Of a stretch of DNA of 64,000 nt, positions 25,501 to 32,230 are shown piece by piece. The notes under the pieces are model-generated. The model had not been told where the DNA came from. It did not search any database and saw only the letters and a list, made by a program, of their open reading frames with translations. Made by a program: the position numbers and the translations under genes. Where the stretch lies: the NCBI GenBank assembly GCA_032622095.1, contig CP136061.1:202422244-202486243 (forward strand), given 5' to 3'. Position 1 is the first letter of the stretch; each line of letters starts with the position of its first letter. The DNA is from Siphonodentalium dalli (Eukaryota; Mollusca; Scaphopoda; Gadilida; Siphonodentaliidae).

Positions 25501-28071
25501 AAAAAAACGACAATATTAATGGAAATTTTCAGCCACATATAGCCTTCTTCAATTAAAACAAGTTATACAAATACAATAAATTAACGTTAAGTTCAAATGA
25601 GGCTATTTAAATGTCACACCTCAGTTTAAATGTTAGTACTTTTATGATTTTTTTACGTCTGGCTTGGGGAGTTGGGTATGTACAGCCCAGGCCTCGATAT
25701 CTTCCTCCGTAAAACCCATCAGCCTACTTATAACAAAAAATCACCTTAAGAGTTTTTCTCTTCTTTTAGTGTACATAGCCATGAATTGCAGAGAAATTAA
25801 TTTTTGCAAGAATATGTTGTTTGGGTCTGGCTTGGGGTGAGGGTGGGGAGATGTCCAGGCCTGGAATTTTATTCTCTGCATGACTAAATCCTACCCTACA
25901 GACCACATCCCTTATCCGATCATCACCAAACTTCATATCGATCTTTTGGATGACTACTAGATGGGAGCCAATTTGTTCTTAATTTCGTTGAAAAAAATGG
26001 ACACCAGCACCCATCTTGGATTTTACACTTTGCATGACTAAATCCTTTGGCACACCCTACAGGCCACATACCTCATCCGATCATCACCAAACTTCTAGAT
26101 GGAAGATTTCAAATTTGAACGATGTTCAATTAAAAACATGGCTGATGGCAGCAATCTTGGCATCTTTGCATGACTAAATACTCTGAACATTTGAACTTTC
26201 CACAGCTCCATTGACTGTAATGTATGACATTATTCCCTCTCCAAGTTGAGCTACATTGTCATTGATACTTTCATTTATCTTATGTAGGCTGATATGTGGT
26301 GGGGGGTATCCAGGCCTGGGCATCATCCATACCCAAACCACCCTCCTCCCAAAGTCAGACCCAAACAAAATATTCTCTGAAAGAGTTAATTTCTCAGCAG
26401 TTCATGGCTATATAAACCAAATGAAGTGAAAAAACCTCTATGTGATTTGTTTTTGGCATTTATGTAGGCTGATGGGTAAATGGGGAAGGGGAATATCCCC
26501 CATTCCCATTTCTCCCCCCCCCCCACCACCCCCTCTTATAAACTATAACAAAGTGATCCCCCATGCCAGACCCAAACTACAATTTCATGGCTATACAAAC
26601 CAAATAAATTGAAAAAATCTCTCAATGTTGAGAAAATACCCCCCCCCCCCCCCCCCCCCCCCATTCCCATAAATTTCTATCAAAAAGTGATTTCCCTTAT
26701 TTACAGGGAGCAACCTGGAAGCTTTTAGACAGACATGACCCTATTGATTACCTGAAACCAAAAAGAGTTGCTTATCAAATACCAGCAGATGCTAAAAAAT
26801 ATGGCGTCCAATTCCGCTGGTGGCAACCTATTAATGGAGGAGCAGGATTTGATCAGTGGGCGATGGATCAAGTTGAAATTATTCCGTAAGTATATATTAT
26901 CATTAATTATTTGGGGCATTTTGCCAATTTTCATTGGCCAACTTTGGAATTTTCAGGGTGACTTGTACTTTGCCTGACTGCAAAAATAGGGCGAAGTGAG
27001 CAAGAATAGGGAGACTTTTTTGCCCATGTCACCCTTTCGGCTGGTCCCTGAGTATAACAATAAATCAGTGAAATGAATCTTTGTCAGTCATGGCTGGGAA
27101 CCTATGTCATTAGTTGCTCGAAATTAGTGGCAAGATATCCAGCCTGGAAATTTATTTTTTTCTATATTTTCCACAGCTATCAGCACACTTGTGTATTGCT
27201 GAGCTATCCTGACAATCATCTCAGATTCTGCAAAAAACCTTACATAAAACAGATTTGTTTTTATGGATTTCAGTGTTCAAATTTCACAACCTCGAAAAAT
27301 GGTGACCAAAGTCACTTGATCACTTATATCTTCTGTCAGTCATATTTAAATGGGGATGGGATTCATATATAGTGAGGCAGCAAAAATTTATACATGTACC
27401 TAAGCTCATTCAGTGTTTTTTTCTGGTTGAGTTATTTATGTACTGGTTGGTGAAACGATGAATACTCATTTCATTTCCCAATCCAGATATATATCACATA
27501 TATTTCTGTTAACAATAGGATGTTCTATCTGTAAATTTTCACCATGGGGGTATCCCAGCACCCAGAGTGCAACCTCTTATTGCTGTTGTAGGGAAGGGTT
27601 AGAACATAAATCTTAAACGATGGCATACAGTAATGCCCGAAGTATATGGCCCTTTAACCACAGCAGAATTATGGGGAATTTTTCAGGATTTAGTTGGAAA
27701 TATGGCTTGTCGCCATTCATCGGAAAGCTCTCAATGAGAGCTTTCGGATGAATGGCAGCAAGCCATATTTCCGACTATAATTTCCCATAATTCTGCTGTG
27801 GTTTATGGGTCGATTATTTAGGACATTACTGTATCTCTTCCCTGAACTTTTTAAATTGATTCAGATTTATAACACAATAATTTGGAGTCAAAAAGGTCAG
27901 TCAACAATCAACTATAATCTTCATCCCTGAATTATAAATTTTCTATGAATCCAGACGAATCAATTATATATATTGCATAGCTTGTGACATTTTTATCATT
28001 TCAGAAGTACAAATGGACATTACAGAAGACGATATCGTCACTACAGAAAACGACATACAGGGAGCTCATAA
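1458..28071 (+). CDS. RELN: Reelin, C-terminal part (14 exons: end of repeat 6 through repeat 8 and the C-terminal tail)
   Basis: Joined exons are 1458-1598, 4484-4661, 6249-6442, 7618-8166, 10704-10896, 11435-11610, 12434-12540, 14250-14647, 17476-17717, 20577-20737, 23976-24192, 25249-25363, 26707-26885 and 28005-28071, giving 971 residues and a stop. Reelin is a large secreted glycoprotein that signals through lipoprotein-type receptors in vertebrate neurons; its role in this animal is inferred from the family. Three EGF-like modules start at residues 31, 382 and 757. They are separated by subrepeats with RFRW / RWWQP / WAxD motifs and Asp-boxes (SxDxGxTW) at about 149-156, 299-307, 506-515 and 886-894. 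The EGF spacing (351 and 375 residues) and the distance to the C-terminus (about 215) match what I recall for vertebrate EGF modules 6, 7 and 8. All phases agree and no stop or frameshift is seen. The N-terminal repeats lie upstream of the window. Confidence 0.95.
1674..2332. mobile_element. TTAA-type (piggyBac-like) element, ACTAAATGGATTCTC family
   Basis: It starts TTAACCCTTTCGATACTAAA and ends TTTATTATAGAAAGGGTTAA. Internal motifs AGTATACATTGGAATGGTC and AATGTTCAGATAATTTATTG recur in other copies (11617, 33780, 63699). It lies in the reelin intron after exon 1458-1598. Confidence 0.8.
2626..3104. mobile_element. TTAA-type (piggyBac-like) MITE, CTTCCRTGACTG family
   Basis: It starts TTAACCCTTCCGTGACTGG and ends TCCTGTCATGGAAGGGTTAA. 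Three or four CCAATGCATTCTC-like palindromic modules fill the interior. Their loops read CTCCCTATGGGAG. Confidence 0.82.
3403..3817. mobile_element. hAT-like MITE with 8-bp target duplication, CAGGCCTG family
   Basis: It starts CAGACCTGAAAATA and ends TATTTTCAGGCCTG, which are inverted repeats. It is flanked by TACAGAAT at 3395-3402 and 3818-3825. The interior contains the foldback GAGGTCCCCAGAGGGTGAAT motif that defines this family across the window. An 8-bp duplication is the hAT signature. It ends directly before the splice-acceptor minisatellite. Confidence 0.88.
3826..4520 (+). repeat. 63-bp minisatellite duplicating a reelin splice acceptor and exon start
   Basis: Eleven copies start (first exon base) at 3851, 3913, 3976, 4039, 4102, 4165, 4228, 4295, 4358, 4421 and 4484. 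Spacing is 63 bp except 62 for the first interval and 67 for the one ending at 4295. Each unit holds a CTTCTTCTGT-type pyrimidine tract, TTACAG, and the 36 coding bases for CDEGWIGDECGE. Because 63 is 21 codons and the unit has no stop, copies stay in frame except across the 62- and 67-bp intervals. The last copy runs on into reelin coding sequence. Confidence 0.95.
4484..4661 (+). CDS. RELN: Reelin exon: second half of EGF-like module 6 and start of subrepeat 6B
   Basis: It supplies EGF cysteines 48 and 57 (CDEGWIGDEC) and then the SFDPG...NWLKISGG stretch that opens a B subrepeat. The acceptor is TCTTTACAG; the donor, GTATGC, falls on a codon boundary. Its first 36 bases and its acceptor are the unit of an upstream 63-bp tandem array. 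This copy is the only one that reads on into subrepeat sequence, so it is taken as the real exon start. Acceptors at 4295, 4358 and 4421 would also keep frame and would add 63, 42 or 21 residues. Confidence 0.9.
5838..5964. repeat. Imperfect hairpin, arms about 55 bp
   Basis: ATCTCAAACTCGTTCTATTT pairs with AAATAGAAACTCATGTGAGAT, and GCAATTTATCAACCTCG pairs with CTCGGTTGATAAATTCC. The remainder of this reelin intron (4662-6248) holds AT-rich sequence with no gene or clear element. Confidence 0.65.
6249..6442 (+). CDS. RELN: Reelin exon: subrepeat 6B with Asp-box
   Basis: It starts in phase 0 after TTTTTCAG and ends in phase 2 at GTAAGT. It encodes the FVQFDFLYGC strand and a canonical Asp-box, SVDGGITW, at residues 149-156. 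Transposon-derived sequence begins within about 10 bp of the donor. Confidence 0.93.
6450..6813. mobile_element. Partial hAT-like MITE, CAGGCCTG family
   Basis: Family blocks (GGCTAGCATCACCAAATTCA, CCTCTGGGGACCTC) run from just after the exon 6249-6442 donor to a right end TTTGCAGGCTTG. The left terminus is missing or degraded. Confidence 0.65.
7226..7602. mobile_element. Tc1/mariner-type foldback MITE, rearranged with tandem arms
   Basis: It begins with AATGCCTTAAATAATCGATT, contains repeated AGCTTTCCGATGAATGGCAA and CTGTGGTTAAGGAGTCG blocks (about three in the same orientation), and ends TTGGGCATTACTGTA. The last base lies 15 bp before reelin exon 7618. Confidence 0.8.
7618..8166 (+). CDS. 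RELN: Reelin exon: end of repeat 6 and most of subrepeat 7A
   Basis: This is the largest exon of the window (549 bp). It reads RIRWWQPEHSG, then WAIDNIRIAG, which closes repeat 6. Subrepeat 7A follows with LVSRDLQLYDGHVMQF, the Asp-box STDHGVTW (residues 300-307) and GGWQRVVLPL. The right end of a Tc1-type MITE lies only 15 bp before the exon start, and a TTAA-type element starts 7 bp after the exon end. The donor is GTAAGA. Confidence 0.94.
8174..8415. mobile_element. Truncated TTAA-type MITE, CTTCCRTGACTG family
   Basis: It starts TTAACCCTTCCATGACTG only 7 bp after the end of reelin exon 7618-8166. Two palindromic modules follow, then CTTTAATGCTGCACC. The right terminus is missing. Confidence 0.75.
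9080..9800. repeat. Tandem array, four units of about 167-175 bp
   Basis: CATTCATTGTTACAATAGTTA-like starts lie at 9227, 9394, 9567 and 9742. Units share ATTTCATATTGTAACTTGGG, GATTTGGTAAGTTGATAGC and GATACCCACTTACTATA. It lies in the reelin intron before exon 10704. Confidence 0.8.
10434..10647. mobile_element. Tc1/mariner-type foldback MITE
   Basis: The ends are TGTAGTGCCCTAAATAATCG and CGATTATTTAGGGCATTACTG, with TA-like flanks. The arms meet at AAAGCTCTCACTGAGAACTTT. It lies in the intron before reelin exon 10704. Confidence 0.85.
10704..10896 (+). CDS. RELN: Reelin exon: end of subrepeat 7A and the whole of EGF-like module 7
   Basis: It encodes TRFRWRQQP, WALKDVYIG and a complete six-cysteine EGF-like module (residues 382, 386, 392, 397, 399, 408). 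Unlike modules 6 and 8, this EGF is not interrupted by an intron. It enters with one base of a split codon, ends on a codon boundary and uses donor GTAAGT. Confidence 0.95.
11435..11610 (+). CDS. RELN: Reelin exon: start of subrepeat 7B
   Basis: It encodes the LKDTFN...TTKWLTVQGGD opening of a B subrepeat and the following RDLDLRNAK strand. The acceptor is CTTTCAG and the donor GTATGT (phase 2). A TTAA-type MITE starts 7 bp after the exon end. Confidence 0.93.
11617..11870. mobile_element. TTAA-type element, ACTAAATGGATTCTC family
   Basis: It starts TTAACCTTTTCTATATTAAA 7 bp after the exon 11435-11610 end and finishes TTTAGTATAGAAATAGCTAA. It is shorter than, but colinear with, the 1674 copy. 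Confidence 0.75.
12085..12384. mobile_element. Partial hAT-like MITE, CAGGCCTG family
   Basis: It contains GGGATAGCATCACTAAATTA, CTGGGGACCTCATTCTGC and the right end AACTCAGGCTTG. It ends 49 bp before the reelin exon at 12434. Confidence 0.65.
12434..12540 (+). CDS. RELN: Reelin exon: middle of subrepeat 7B, first half of an Asp-box
   Basis: A small exon of 107 bp. It encodes FIQYTASVGG and the start of an Asp-box, LQHSNDGG, which finishes as ISW in the next exon. It enters with one base and leaves in phase 1 at GTAAGA. A CAGGCCTG-type MITE ends 49 bp before the exon. Confidence 0.92.
13114..13327. mobile_element. TTAA-type foldback element, nearly perfect 105-bp arms
   Basis: It runs from TTAACCCTTTTAGTGCCAAG to CTTGGCACTGAAAGGGTTAA. 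The arms meet at AAGAGCTCTAAGAGCTCTT (about 13212-13230), with only a few mismatches along the whole length. It is related by its ends to the 16662 element. Confidence 0.9.
13368..13510. mobile_element. Fragment of the ACTAAATGGATTCTC TTAA-type family
   Basis: ATTAACCCATTACTAAATGG and AGTATACATTGGATTG match the left part of the family. Its right half is not seen here. Confidence 0.55.
13612..14078. mobile_element. Tc1/mariner-type MITE, left-truncated, split by a nested TTAA element
   Basis: The left piece is 13612-13735 (AAATATGACTTG to CTGTGGTTAA) and the right piece is 14058-14078 (TTAAGGAGTTATTTAGGGCA, continuing to TTACTGTA). Confidence 0.78.
13736..14057. mobile_element. TTAA-type element inserted into a Tc1-type MITE
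   Basis: Left TTAA is at 13732-13735 and right TTAA at 14058-14061. The ends CCCTTTGGAGAGTA and TACTTGCCAAATTTT are loosely inverted. The host MITE reads CTGTGGTTAA on the left and TTAAGGAGTTATTTAGGGCA on the right, as in intact copies (CTGTGGTTAAGGAGTCG). Confidence 0.82.
14165..14227. mobile_element. Right-end fragment of the ACTAAATGGATTCTC family at a splice acceptor
   Basis: It reads ACTGAATGGGAGAATCC and ends AAGAAAGGGTTAA at 14227, 22 bp before reelin exon 14250. Confidence 0.6.
14250..14647 (+). CDS. RELN: Reelin exon: end of repeat 7 and first part of subrepeat 8A
   Basis: It completes the Asp-box (GISW), then reads TRIRWWQPVP and WAIDNLFIGG, closing repeat 7. Repeat 8 follows with KVTFNESLP and LIVQSGYMLQFK. 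The exon ends on a codon boundary at GTCAGT. A TTAACCCTTT-type element ends 22 bp before the exon, so the acceptor tract is squeezed into that gap. Confidence 0.93.
14742..15874. mobile_element. 1.13-kb hAT-like non-autonomous element with perfect target duplication
   Basis: It starts TAGGGTCCTGCGAAT and ends ATTCGCAGGACCCTA, an almost exact inverted pair. It is flanked on both sides by GAATGTGA (14734-14741 and 15875-15882). Subterminal regions carry clustered ATTCGATTCGAT repeats (14755-14815 and 15780-15850). No transposase ORF is seen. It sits in the reelin intron after exon 14250-14647. Confidence 0.92.
16290..16660. repeat. Two to three degenerate tandem units of about 165 bp
   Basis: GGAATTGATTGACATTTGTT / GGAATAGTTTGACGTTCATT and ACTCGATTGAGATATTGCTG / ACACGATGGAGATATTGTTG recur, resembling the units at 1-660. 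Confidence 0.55.
16662..16893. mobile_element. TTAA-type MITE, CTTTGAGTGCCAGG family
   Basis: It starts TTAACCCTTTGAGTGCCAGG and ends CCTGGCACTCAAAGGGTTAA. The interior again holds one CCAATGCATTCTC...GAGAATGCATTGG palindrome. Confidence 0.85.
16905..16994. mobile_element. Fragment of the ACTAAATGGATTCTC family
   Basis: It holds ATTCCTCCAGATGAATAA, AACTGAATGGGAGATTCC and the end AAAGAATGGGTTAA. Confidence 0.55.
17006..17443. mobile_element. hAT-like MITE, CAGGCCTG family
   Basis: It has the same internal foldback blocks as the 3403 copy and ends TTTCAAGGCTTG. The flanks AATGTGTC (16998-17005) and AATGTATC (17444-17451) match at 7 of 8 bases, consistent with an aged target duplication. It lies in the reelin intron before exon 17476. 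Confidence 0.75.
17476..17717 (+). CDS. RELN: Reelin exon: subrepeat 8A core
   Basis: It encodes ISVGCSERFNAC, a degenerate Asp-box region (FNKHPQKNHW) that lacks the canonical SxDxGxTW, a cysteine-rich stretch, and RRWTRVTIPLP. It is phase 0 in and phase 2 out, with donor GTATGT. A hAT-like MITE ends 32 bp upstream of the exon. Confidence 0.92.
17990..20420. repeat. Scattered TGTCCCATCAGTCACA motifs in a reelin intron
   Basis: Copies with 0-2 changes occur at about 17994, 18165, 20019, 20042, 20229 (shortened) and 20403, all in the same orientation and mostly in AT-rich context. Between them lie an AT-rich stretch (18430-19090) and the GT-rich block at 19195-19870. No ORF is supported. Confidence 0.6.
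19195..19870. repeat. GT-rich degenerate minisatellite (GGGGTTCTCATGTG-like)
   Basis: Dozens of imperfect copies of TGGGGTTCYCATGTGRGRTT occur with irregular spacing of about 20-35 bp. There is strong strand asymmetry, G and T on the + strand. Open frames in this block are by-products of the repeat. Confidence 0.7.
20577..20737 (+). CDS. RELN: Reelin exon: end of subrepeat 8A and most of EGF-like module 8
   Basis: It encodes STRFRWVQN, WALNDIYIG and five of six EGF cysteines (residues 757, 761, 767, 772, 774). The last cysteine comes from the next exon. The donor GTGCGC is weaker than its neighbours but is supported by the phase and by the EGF continuing as GKSC in the next exon. Confidence 0.92.
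20839..21203. mobile_element. TTAAAG-type dispersed element, 365 bp
   Basis: It starts TTAAAGTGATGTGAAACAC and ends ACATAATATGTCTTTAA. A colinear copy with about 85-90% similarity lies at 24251-24616. Confidence 0.78.
21295..21726. mobile_element. hAT-like MITE, CAGGCCTG family
   Basis: It has two foldback blocks of the GGTCCCCAGAG...CTCTGGGGACC type and the right end TTCCAGGCTTG. The left end is degenerate near 21295. Confidence 0.65.
22041..22264. mobile_element. Foldback element with about 43-bp terminal inverted repeats
   Basis: TATGCCCTATCACTAACTCG at the left pairs with CGAGTTAGTGATAGGGCATA at the right. Arms continue through ATTTTGGATCCACC / GGTGGATCCAAAATGG. Possible TA target site. 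Confidence 0.75.
22721..23948. mobile_element. hAT-like MITE with internally expanded minisatellite
   Basis: It begins CAAGCCTGAGTTTA and ends TCTCAGGCCTG. The flanking octamers ATCTCCAT and ATCTCAGT are similar. The left 385 bp are ordinary family sequence. The right part is a long tandem array made of the family's own block. It ends 27 bp before a reelin exon. Confidence 0.75.
23106..23905. repeat. 41-bp tandem array (about 19 units) inside a MITE
   Basis: The unit is GGACCTCATAGCAGGCTAGC followed by ATCACTAAATTCACCATCTGG, 41 bp. Some units are shortened by about 5 bp (CATAGGCTAGC), and CCCTCT/CCATCT variants alternate. Higher-order repetition is visible, with blocks around 23540 and 23660 nearly identical. 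Confidence 0.92.
23976..24192 (+). CDS. RELN: Reelin exon: end of EGF-like module 8 and start of subrepeat 8B
   Basis: It supplies the last EGF cysteine (residue 783), then the LIGKLFESFEGG...RWDDVSGGG opening, GKTLYFNGCGTRQAVT and EMDLTNAK of a B subrepeat. It is entered in phase 1 after TCTTACAG and leaves in phase 2 at GTATGA. An expanded hAT-like MITE ends 27 bp before the exon start. Confidence 0.94.
24251..24616. mobile_element. TTAAAG-type dispersed element, 366 bp
   Basis: It starts TTAAAGTGATATGAAACAC and ends ACATAATATGTCTTTAA. It is the partner of the 20839 copy and sits just after reelin exon 23976-24192. Confidence 0.78.
25010..25180. mobile_element. Tc1/mariner-type foldback MITE
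   Basis: The arms are GAAATATGGCTTGTTGCCAT / ATGGCAACAAGCCATATTT around GCTCTCAGTGAGAGC. The right end is TTTAGGGCATTACTG followed by TA. Confidence 0.8.
25249..25363 (+). CDS. RELN: Reelin exon: subrepeat 8B, first half of the last Asp-box
   Basis: It encodes KIMFALQIGC and VLLQYTTNK, the first half of an Asp-box that ends as GATW in the next exon. The acceptor is CTTTGCAG, and the donor GTAACC falls on a codon boundary. Confidence 0.93.
26510..26665. repeat. Homopolymer C runs near a reelin splice acceptor
   Basis: CCCCCCCCACCACCCCC lies near 26514-26532, and an uninterrupted C run of about 22 lies at 26641-26662. Reelin exon 26707 starts 45 bp later. The run length may be approximate because of sequencing slippage. 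Confidence 0.8.
26707..26885 (+). CDS. RELN: Reelin exon: end of subrepeat 8B
   Basis: It completes the Asp-box (GATWKLL) and encodes VQFRWWQPINGG and WAMDQVEIIP, the usual closing strand of a reelin repeat. The donor is GTAAGT, phase 2. About 45 bp upstream is an unusually long run of C (26641-26662). Confidence 0.94.
27628..27831. mobile_element. Tc1/mariner-type foldback MITE
   Basis: The ends are CAGTAATGCCCGAAG and TAGGACATTACTG, flanked by TA on both sides. It lies in the last reelin intron. Confidence 0.85.
28005..28071 (+). CDS. RELN: Reelin last exon: short basic C-terminal tail and stop
   Basis: After ATCATTTCAG the exon finishes a proline codon and adds 21 residues, rich in Arg, Lys, His and Tyr (RRRYRHYRKRH at the core), before TAA at 28069-28071. 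Vertebrate reelin also ends in a short, strongly basic region after repeat 8, which supports this as the true C-terminus. The tail here is about ten residues shorter than the vertebrate one. Confidence 0.9.
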
Positions 28072-28545
28072 TCAACCATTGTCCTATTTTGTGTAATTTG
28101 TAAATGCTGAAATTTCGACAATCGATTGTCAGATATTTTAGCAGTTAATCTTCTGATAGTGTTGGATCCCTTCTCAAATACTGGTGTATATATCTATTTT
28201 GAAGAAGAAGTTCTATCAGCATTTTTTGTCATTGCTGCAAGGTTCAACACATTGAAATGTTTATTCTTTTAAAGTTTTATTATAGTCATCATATTTAGTC
28301 TGTTAAATTTGTTACTAGGATATTATTAAGATATGAATGTAATTTGTGTGTGATATTGGGTGATAGGGTGTTGTGGATGCTGAGCACATTGTGTGAATTT
28401 ATGTTCATACTAAATGTACTCTAACAAACACAGTGCCATATCCCACCAATATTATGCATACAAACTACATTCATTCATTATATATTTATATAGCATGCAG
28501 CTGAAATAATTCTTATTTTTTCTGACATTTGCCTCAAGTATTAAA
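28072..28545 (+). other. RELN: Probable start of the reelin 3' untranslated region
   Basis: AT-rich sequence without ORFs follows the stop codon. The first poly(A)-signal-like hexamer I noticed is ATTAAA at 28540-28545, followed by a T-rich stretch. Canonical AATAAA appears only at about 29049, inside repeat-like sequence. The true cleavage site cannot be decided from sequence. Confidence 0.35.
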
Positions 28546-28995
28546 GTTACCCCCATTTTTCTACCTGTGAATTATAAAAAAACTGGTTTCAGATAAAATT
28601 CTGCTGTATATATGAAAAGCTTGCCCATCTTATTTGCATATCTAAAATGCATGTTCAATTCTTACATCATCCCAGTAGTCATTAGGTCAACAATTTGTGT
28701 CCCTGGTTCATTTGATGTTGTGTTTTATTTGGGTTATATTACCCATGACCCAATTTGCGACTGACCAATCAGTGAACAGGAATTAGTGTAAAGCACACAG
28801 GCTATGTAAATATAATGTATTATAAATTGAGACGCTGGTTATCAACATGTTCAATACAACCCAAAATACCAAAATAATGGCACTCTCTTACTGGAATGTC
28901 AAATTCATGTATTCAGGGTTCTGGACCTCTAGTGACAACCACAGCCAGATACCTTATTAAATTTAACACTTTCTTTACTAAATAGATTCTCACGT

Positions 28996-29400
28996 CAGTA
29001 TAATAGTACAGTAAAACCTCTCCAAACCAAACACATGTACTCTCGGGCTCCAAATAAAAGTGCAGGCCCCAATAATAGTGCAGGGGAAACTCTGAGCAAA
29101 ACATCAACTGTTAAACATATTATTTTTACAGTTTGTGTAGGTCAAGTATAGGAATCAACATAGTACGGTATGTGTCATGTGGTGTTTTATTCAGTATTTA
29201 AATGTTCACATGTGTGTCATATATTTGAATATGTACATGCATAAAGATATAAACTCATCATTTTGGTATCGGAGTCATATAGAAATCTTGAGTTTGTGCT
29301 GATTTCAATTTTCATAGCCTCAAAATTAATAAACGTGCAGACCCAAATAAGCACTGTGCAGGGGGGAAATTTCCCAAGAAAATAATAAACGTGCATGCAT
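28996..29400. mobile_element. Pogo/Tigger-like fragment (CAGTAAAACCTCTC terminus)
   Basis: TACAGTAAAACCTCTCCAAA at about 29008 matches the terminus at 42512, and CAAATAAAAGTGCAGGCCCC follows. Only one end is clear. Attribution to pogo-like elements rests on the CAGTAAAACCTCTC terminus and is tentative. Confidence 0.4.
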
Positions 29401-29476
29401 GTTTATTTGGAGCCCAAGAGTATGGTGCTTGTGTGTGTGATGGTGGCTGCCTGCGAAGTAAAGGAAATTTGACTTA

Positions 29477-29657
29477 CAGTAATGCTCTAAGTAATCGACT
29501 TCTTAACCACAGCAGAATATGGCTTGTTGCCATTCATCGGAAAGCTCTCCCTGAGAGCTTTCCGATGAATGGCAACAAGCCATATTTCCGACTAAATCCT
29601 GAAAAGTTACCCATAATTCTGCTGTGGTTAAGAAGTCGATTACTTTGAGCATTACTG
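29477..29657. mobile_element. Tc1/mariner-type foldback MITE
   Basis: The ends are CAGTAATGCTCTAAGTAATC and GATTACTTTGAGCATTACTG, with TA flanks. The arms share CTTAACCACAGCAGAAT. Confidence 0.87.
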
Positions 29658-29983
29658 TATATTTATTTCAATAAAGTTTTGGGGAATAGACAGGTTTGGC
29701 ATTATCGAAGAATTCATTTATAACAGATAGAGATTGTTTGAATTTTTTCATTTATTCCAATACCAAACTTTTCAGCTTCAATCAGAAGCTCTGCGTTATA
29801 ATGCATCATATCCATGTGAATGGTTTAATGTGTTTTATTCCCCATAATTATGCAGTTCACAACGATATGTATTCTGACAGTTAATAGTTTAAAAATAGAT
29901 CTATGACTATTTTTGCCGACCTGAATGGATTAAATGGACATGGCTCATTCGCACTCCAAAATTATGTATACATAATTTGGTAC

Positions 29984-30373
29984 TTAACCCTTTACCCAAC
30001 AGAACGGCCCTGTGCCAATGCATTCTCTTATATATGCGAGTCGACCATAGGTCGCCTCGCATATATAAGAGAATGCATTGGCTTAACACATTAAAAATTA
30101 TAAAATTGTTAAAGAATGTAAGAAAAAATGGTAAAAAGTGTTAAAAAAAGATTTTTTTTAGGCCAATGCATTCTCTTATATATGCGAGGCGACCTATGGT
30201 CGACTCGCATATATAAGAGAATGCATTGGCACAGGGCATAACTGTAACTATCACAATGTGGTCAAGGAGCCGGTTCCAATGATATCCATATTTGTATGGT
30301 TCTATTGAGACAGACCGAAGATATTTTAGGCTGTTGAAGCTTTATTTGGCCGGTTTGTTGGGTAAAGGGTTAA
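29984..30373. mobile_element. TTAA-type (piggyBac-like) MITE, ACCCAACA family
   Basis: The termini match the 742 copy, with two CCAATGCATTCTC palindromes. The right part (AACTATCACAATGTGGTCAA) matches the left part of the 52429 copy in inverse orientation. Confidence 0.88.
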
Positions 30374-30929
30374 GAGGTATCTAAAAACATACATATGCGG
30401 AAGATTTCTGAACAAATTTGTTGATATTGCAGTGAAAATGTGTGTTTTGTTTCTTATATTTTTCGATAAATTTGAAATCGTTTTGTTTGTGTCGGTTTTA
30501 AATTTTAAATCAGCGTGTGCGTAAAATTGCACATTTACACCATGGTAATAACATCTACAGCTCTCTTTGCTTTAGCTGAAAATTTTTATGGTGTTTCATA
30601 ATTTTGATGATTAAAACTAAGAGAGAGCAGAGTGTGAAGTTTTATAATTGTCTCATGTTAAGTTAACACAATATACCATTTCAGGAGGTTGTGTGTTATT
30701 CCAAATCCGATTCCAGAATTGCAATGAATACAATTGTCGCAATATTTTATTGGGACCTAATCATCGTCTTCGAAGTGGAACATTTTATGAAATCAATGCT
30801 TCTTTATGGGACATATAATGCTCATAGAAAGGTAGTTCAGGTATTTATCGACCTGTTTTGATACCGGGAAAAATTCAATAGCAAATAATATAAGGTGTAT
30901 TTTGGAGTGCAAACCACCATGTGGTTTTA

Positions 30930-32230
30930 AATATAGTGTGGGGGCAAATGTAGATCTTGTATACTTTTTTAGTAGAAGCAAGCCACTATGATTTTCATAA
31001 CCTATTCAGTTTGGAGGGAATTTTAAGACTCTATTCCAATTTTTTATCGAGCCGGAAGTAGAACAAGATGAGAGGGTACCGATGTGGTGAAAAACGGCTT
31101 GTAAATCACCCCTAGCCCTCAAAACGAAAATCGCTAAACAACGCATAATGTTTACTCTGACCTTCCTGAGCACATCTGCTATTTCGACTAAACCAGTAAA
31201 CCATAAAGGCAAGTGGATCGGATGATTTGGGGACATATCGCGGCTATTTGAGGTAGATTTGCTCAAAAACATGGGCAAAAATCCTCGAAAATATCCTGAT
31301 TTTTGCTTGTGATGGCAGCCATCTTGGATTTGGAGGTCACGTGGCATTAAAAAATTGGAATAGAGTCCAATTATTTAGCACAACCCATCCCGATGTTGAA
31401 AATATACATGCCATGCTTCTACTAAAAAAGTATACAAGGAACCAGTTTTTGAACACTTGCCCCCACACTAATCTATTTCATTCATTGCATTGCCTTTATG
31501 GTGTTTGACCAATGTTAATTAACCATAGAGTTAGAGATAGAACAAAATTGATGGCGATTAACTAGCCTTACAGCTCCAACGGCGAAATAAACAATGACTA
31601 TTTCCATCGAAATCTGGTCTTGTTCACAATGTTATAAATCTATATTTCATCTGAGCAAAAATCCTCGAAAATATCCTGATTTTTGCTTGTGATGGCAGCC
31701 ATCTTGGATTTGGAGGTCACGTGGCATTAAAAAATTGGAATAGAGTCCAATTATTTAGCACAACCCATCCCGATGTTGAAAATATACATGCCATGCTTCT
31801 ACTAAAAAAGTATACAAGGAACCAGTTTTTGAACACTTGCCCCCACACTAATCTATTTCATTCATTGCATTGCCTTTATGGTGTTTGACCAATGTTAATT
31901 AACCATAGAGTTAGAGATAGAACAAAATTGATGGCGATTAACTAGCCTTACAGCTCCAACGGCGAAATGAACAATGACTGTTTCCATCGAAATCTGGTCT
32001 TGTTCACAATGTTATAAATCTATATTTCATCTGAGCAAAAATCCTCGAAAATATCCTGATTTTTGCTTGTGATGGCAGCCATCTTGGATTTGGAGGTCAC
32101 GTGGCATTAAAAAATTGGAATAGAGTCCAATTATTTAGCACAACCCATCCCGATGTTGAAAATATACATGCCATGCTTCTACTAAAAAAGTATACAAGGA
32201 ACCAGTTTTTGAACACTTGCCCCCACACTA
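30930..32230. repeat. 380-bp tandem array with an inverted partial copy
   Basis: ATCCTCGAAAATATCCTGAT starts at 31281, 31661 and 32041, exactly 380 bp apart; the last unit is cut near 32230. Copies differ at only a few bases (AATAAACAATGACTA / AATGAACAATGACTG). The segment 30930-31055 holds reverse-complement pieces (TTTTTTAGTAGAAGCA, ACTCTATTCCAATTTTTTA), so the unit probably grew from a foldback element. Confidence 0.88.
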
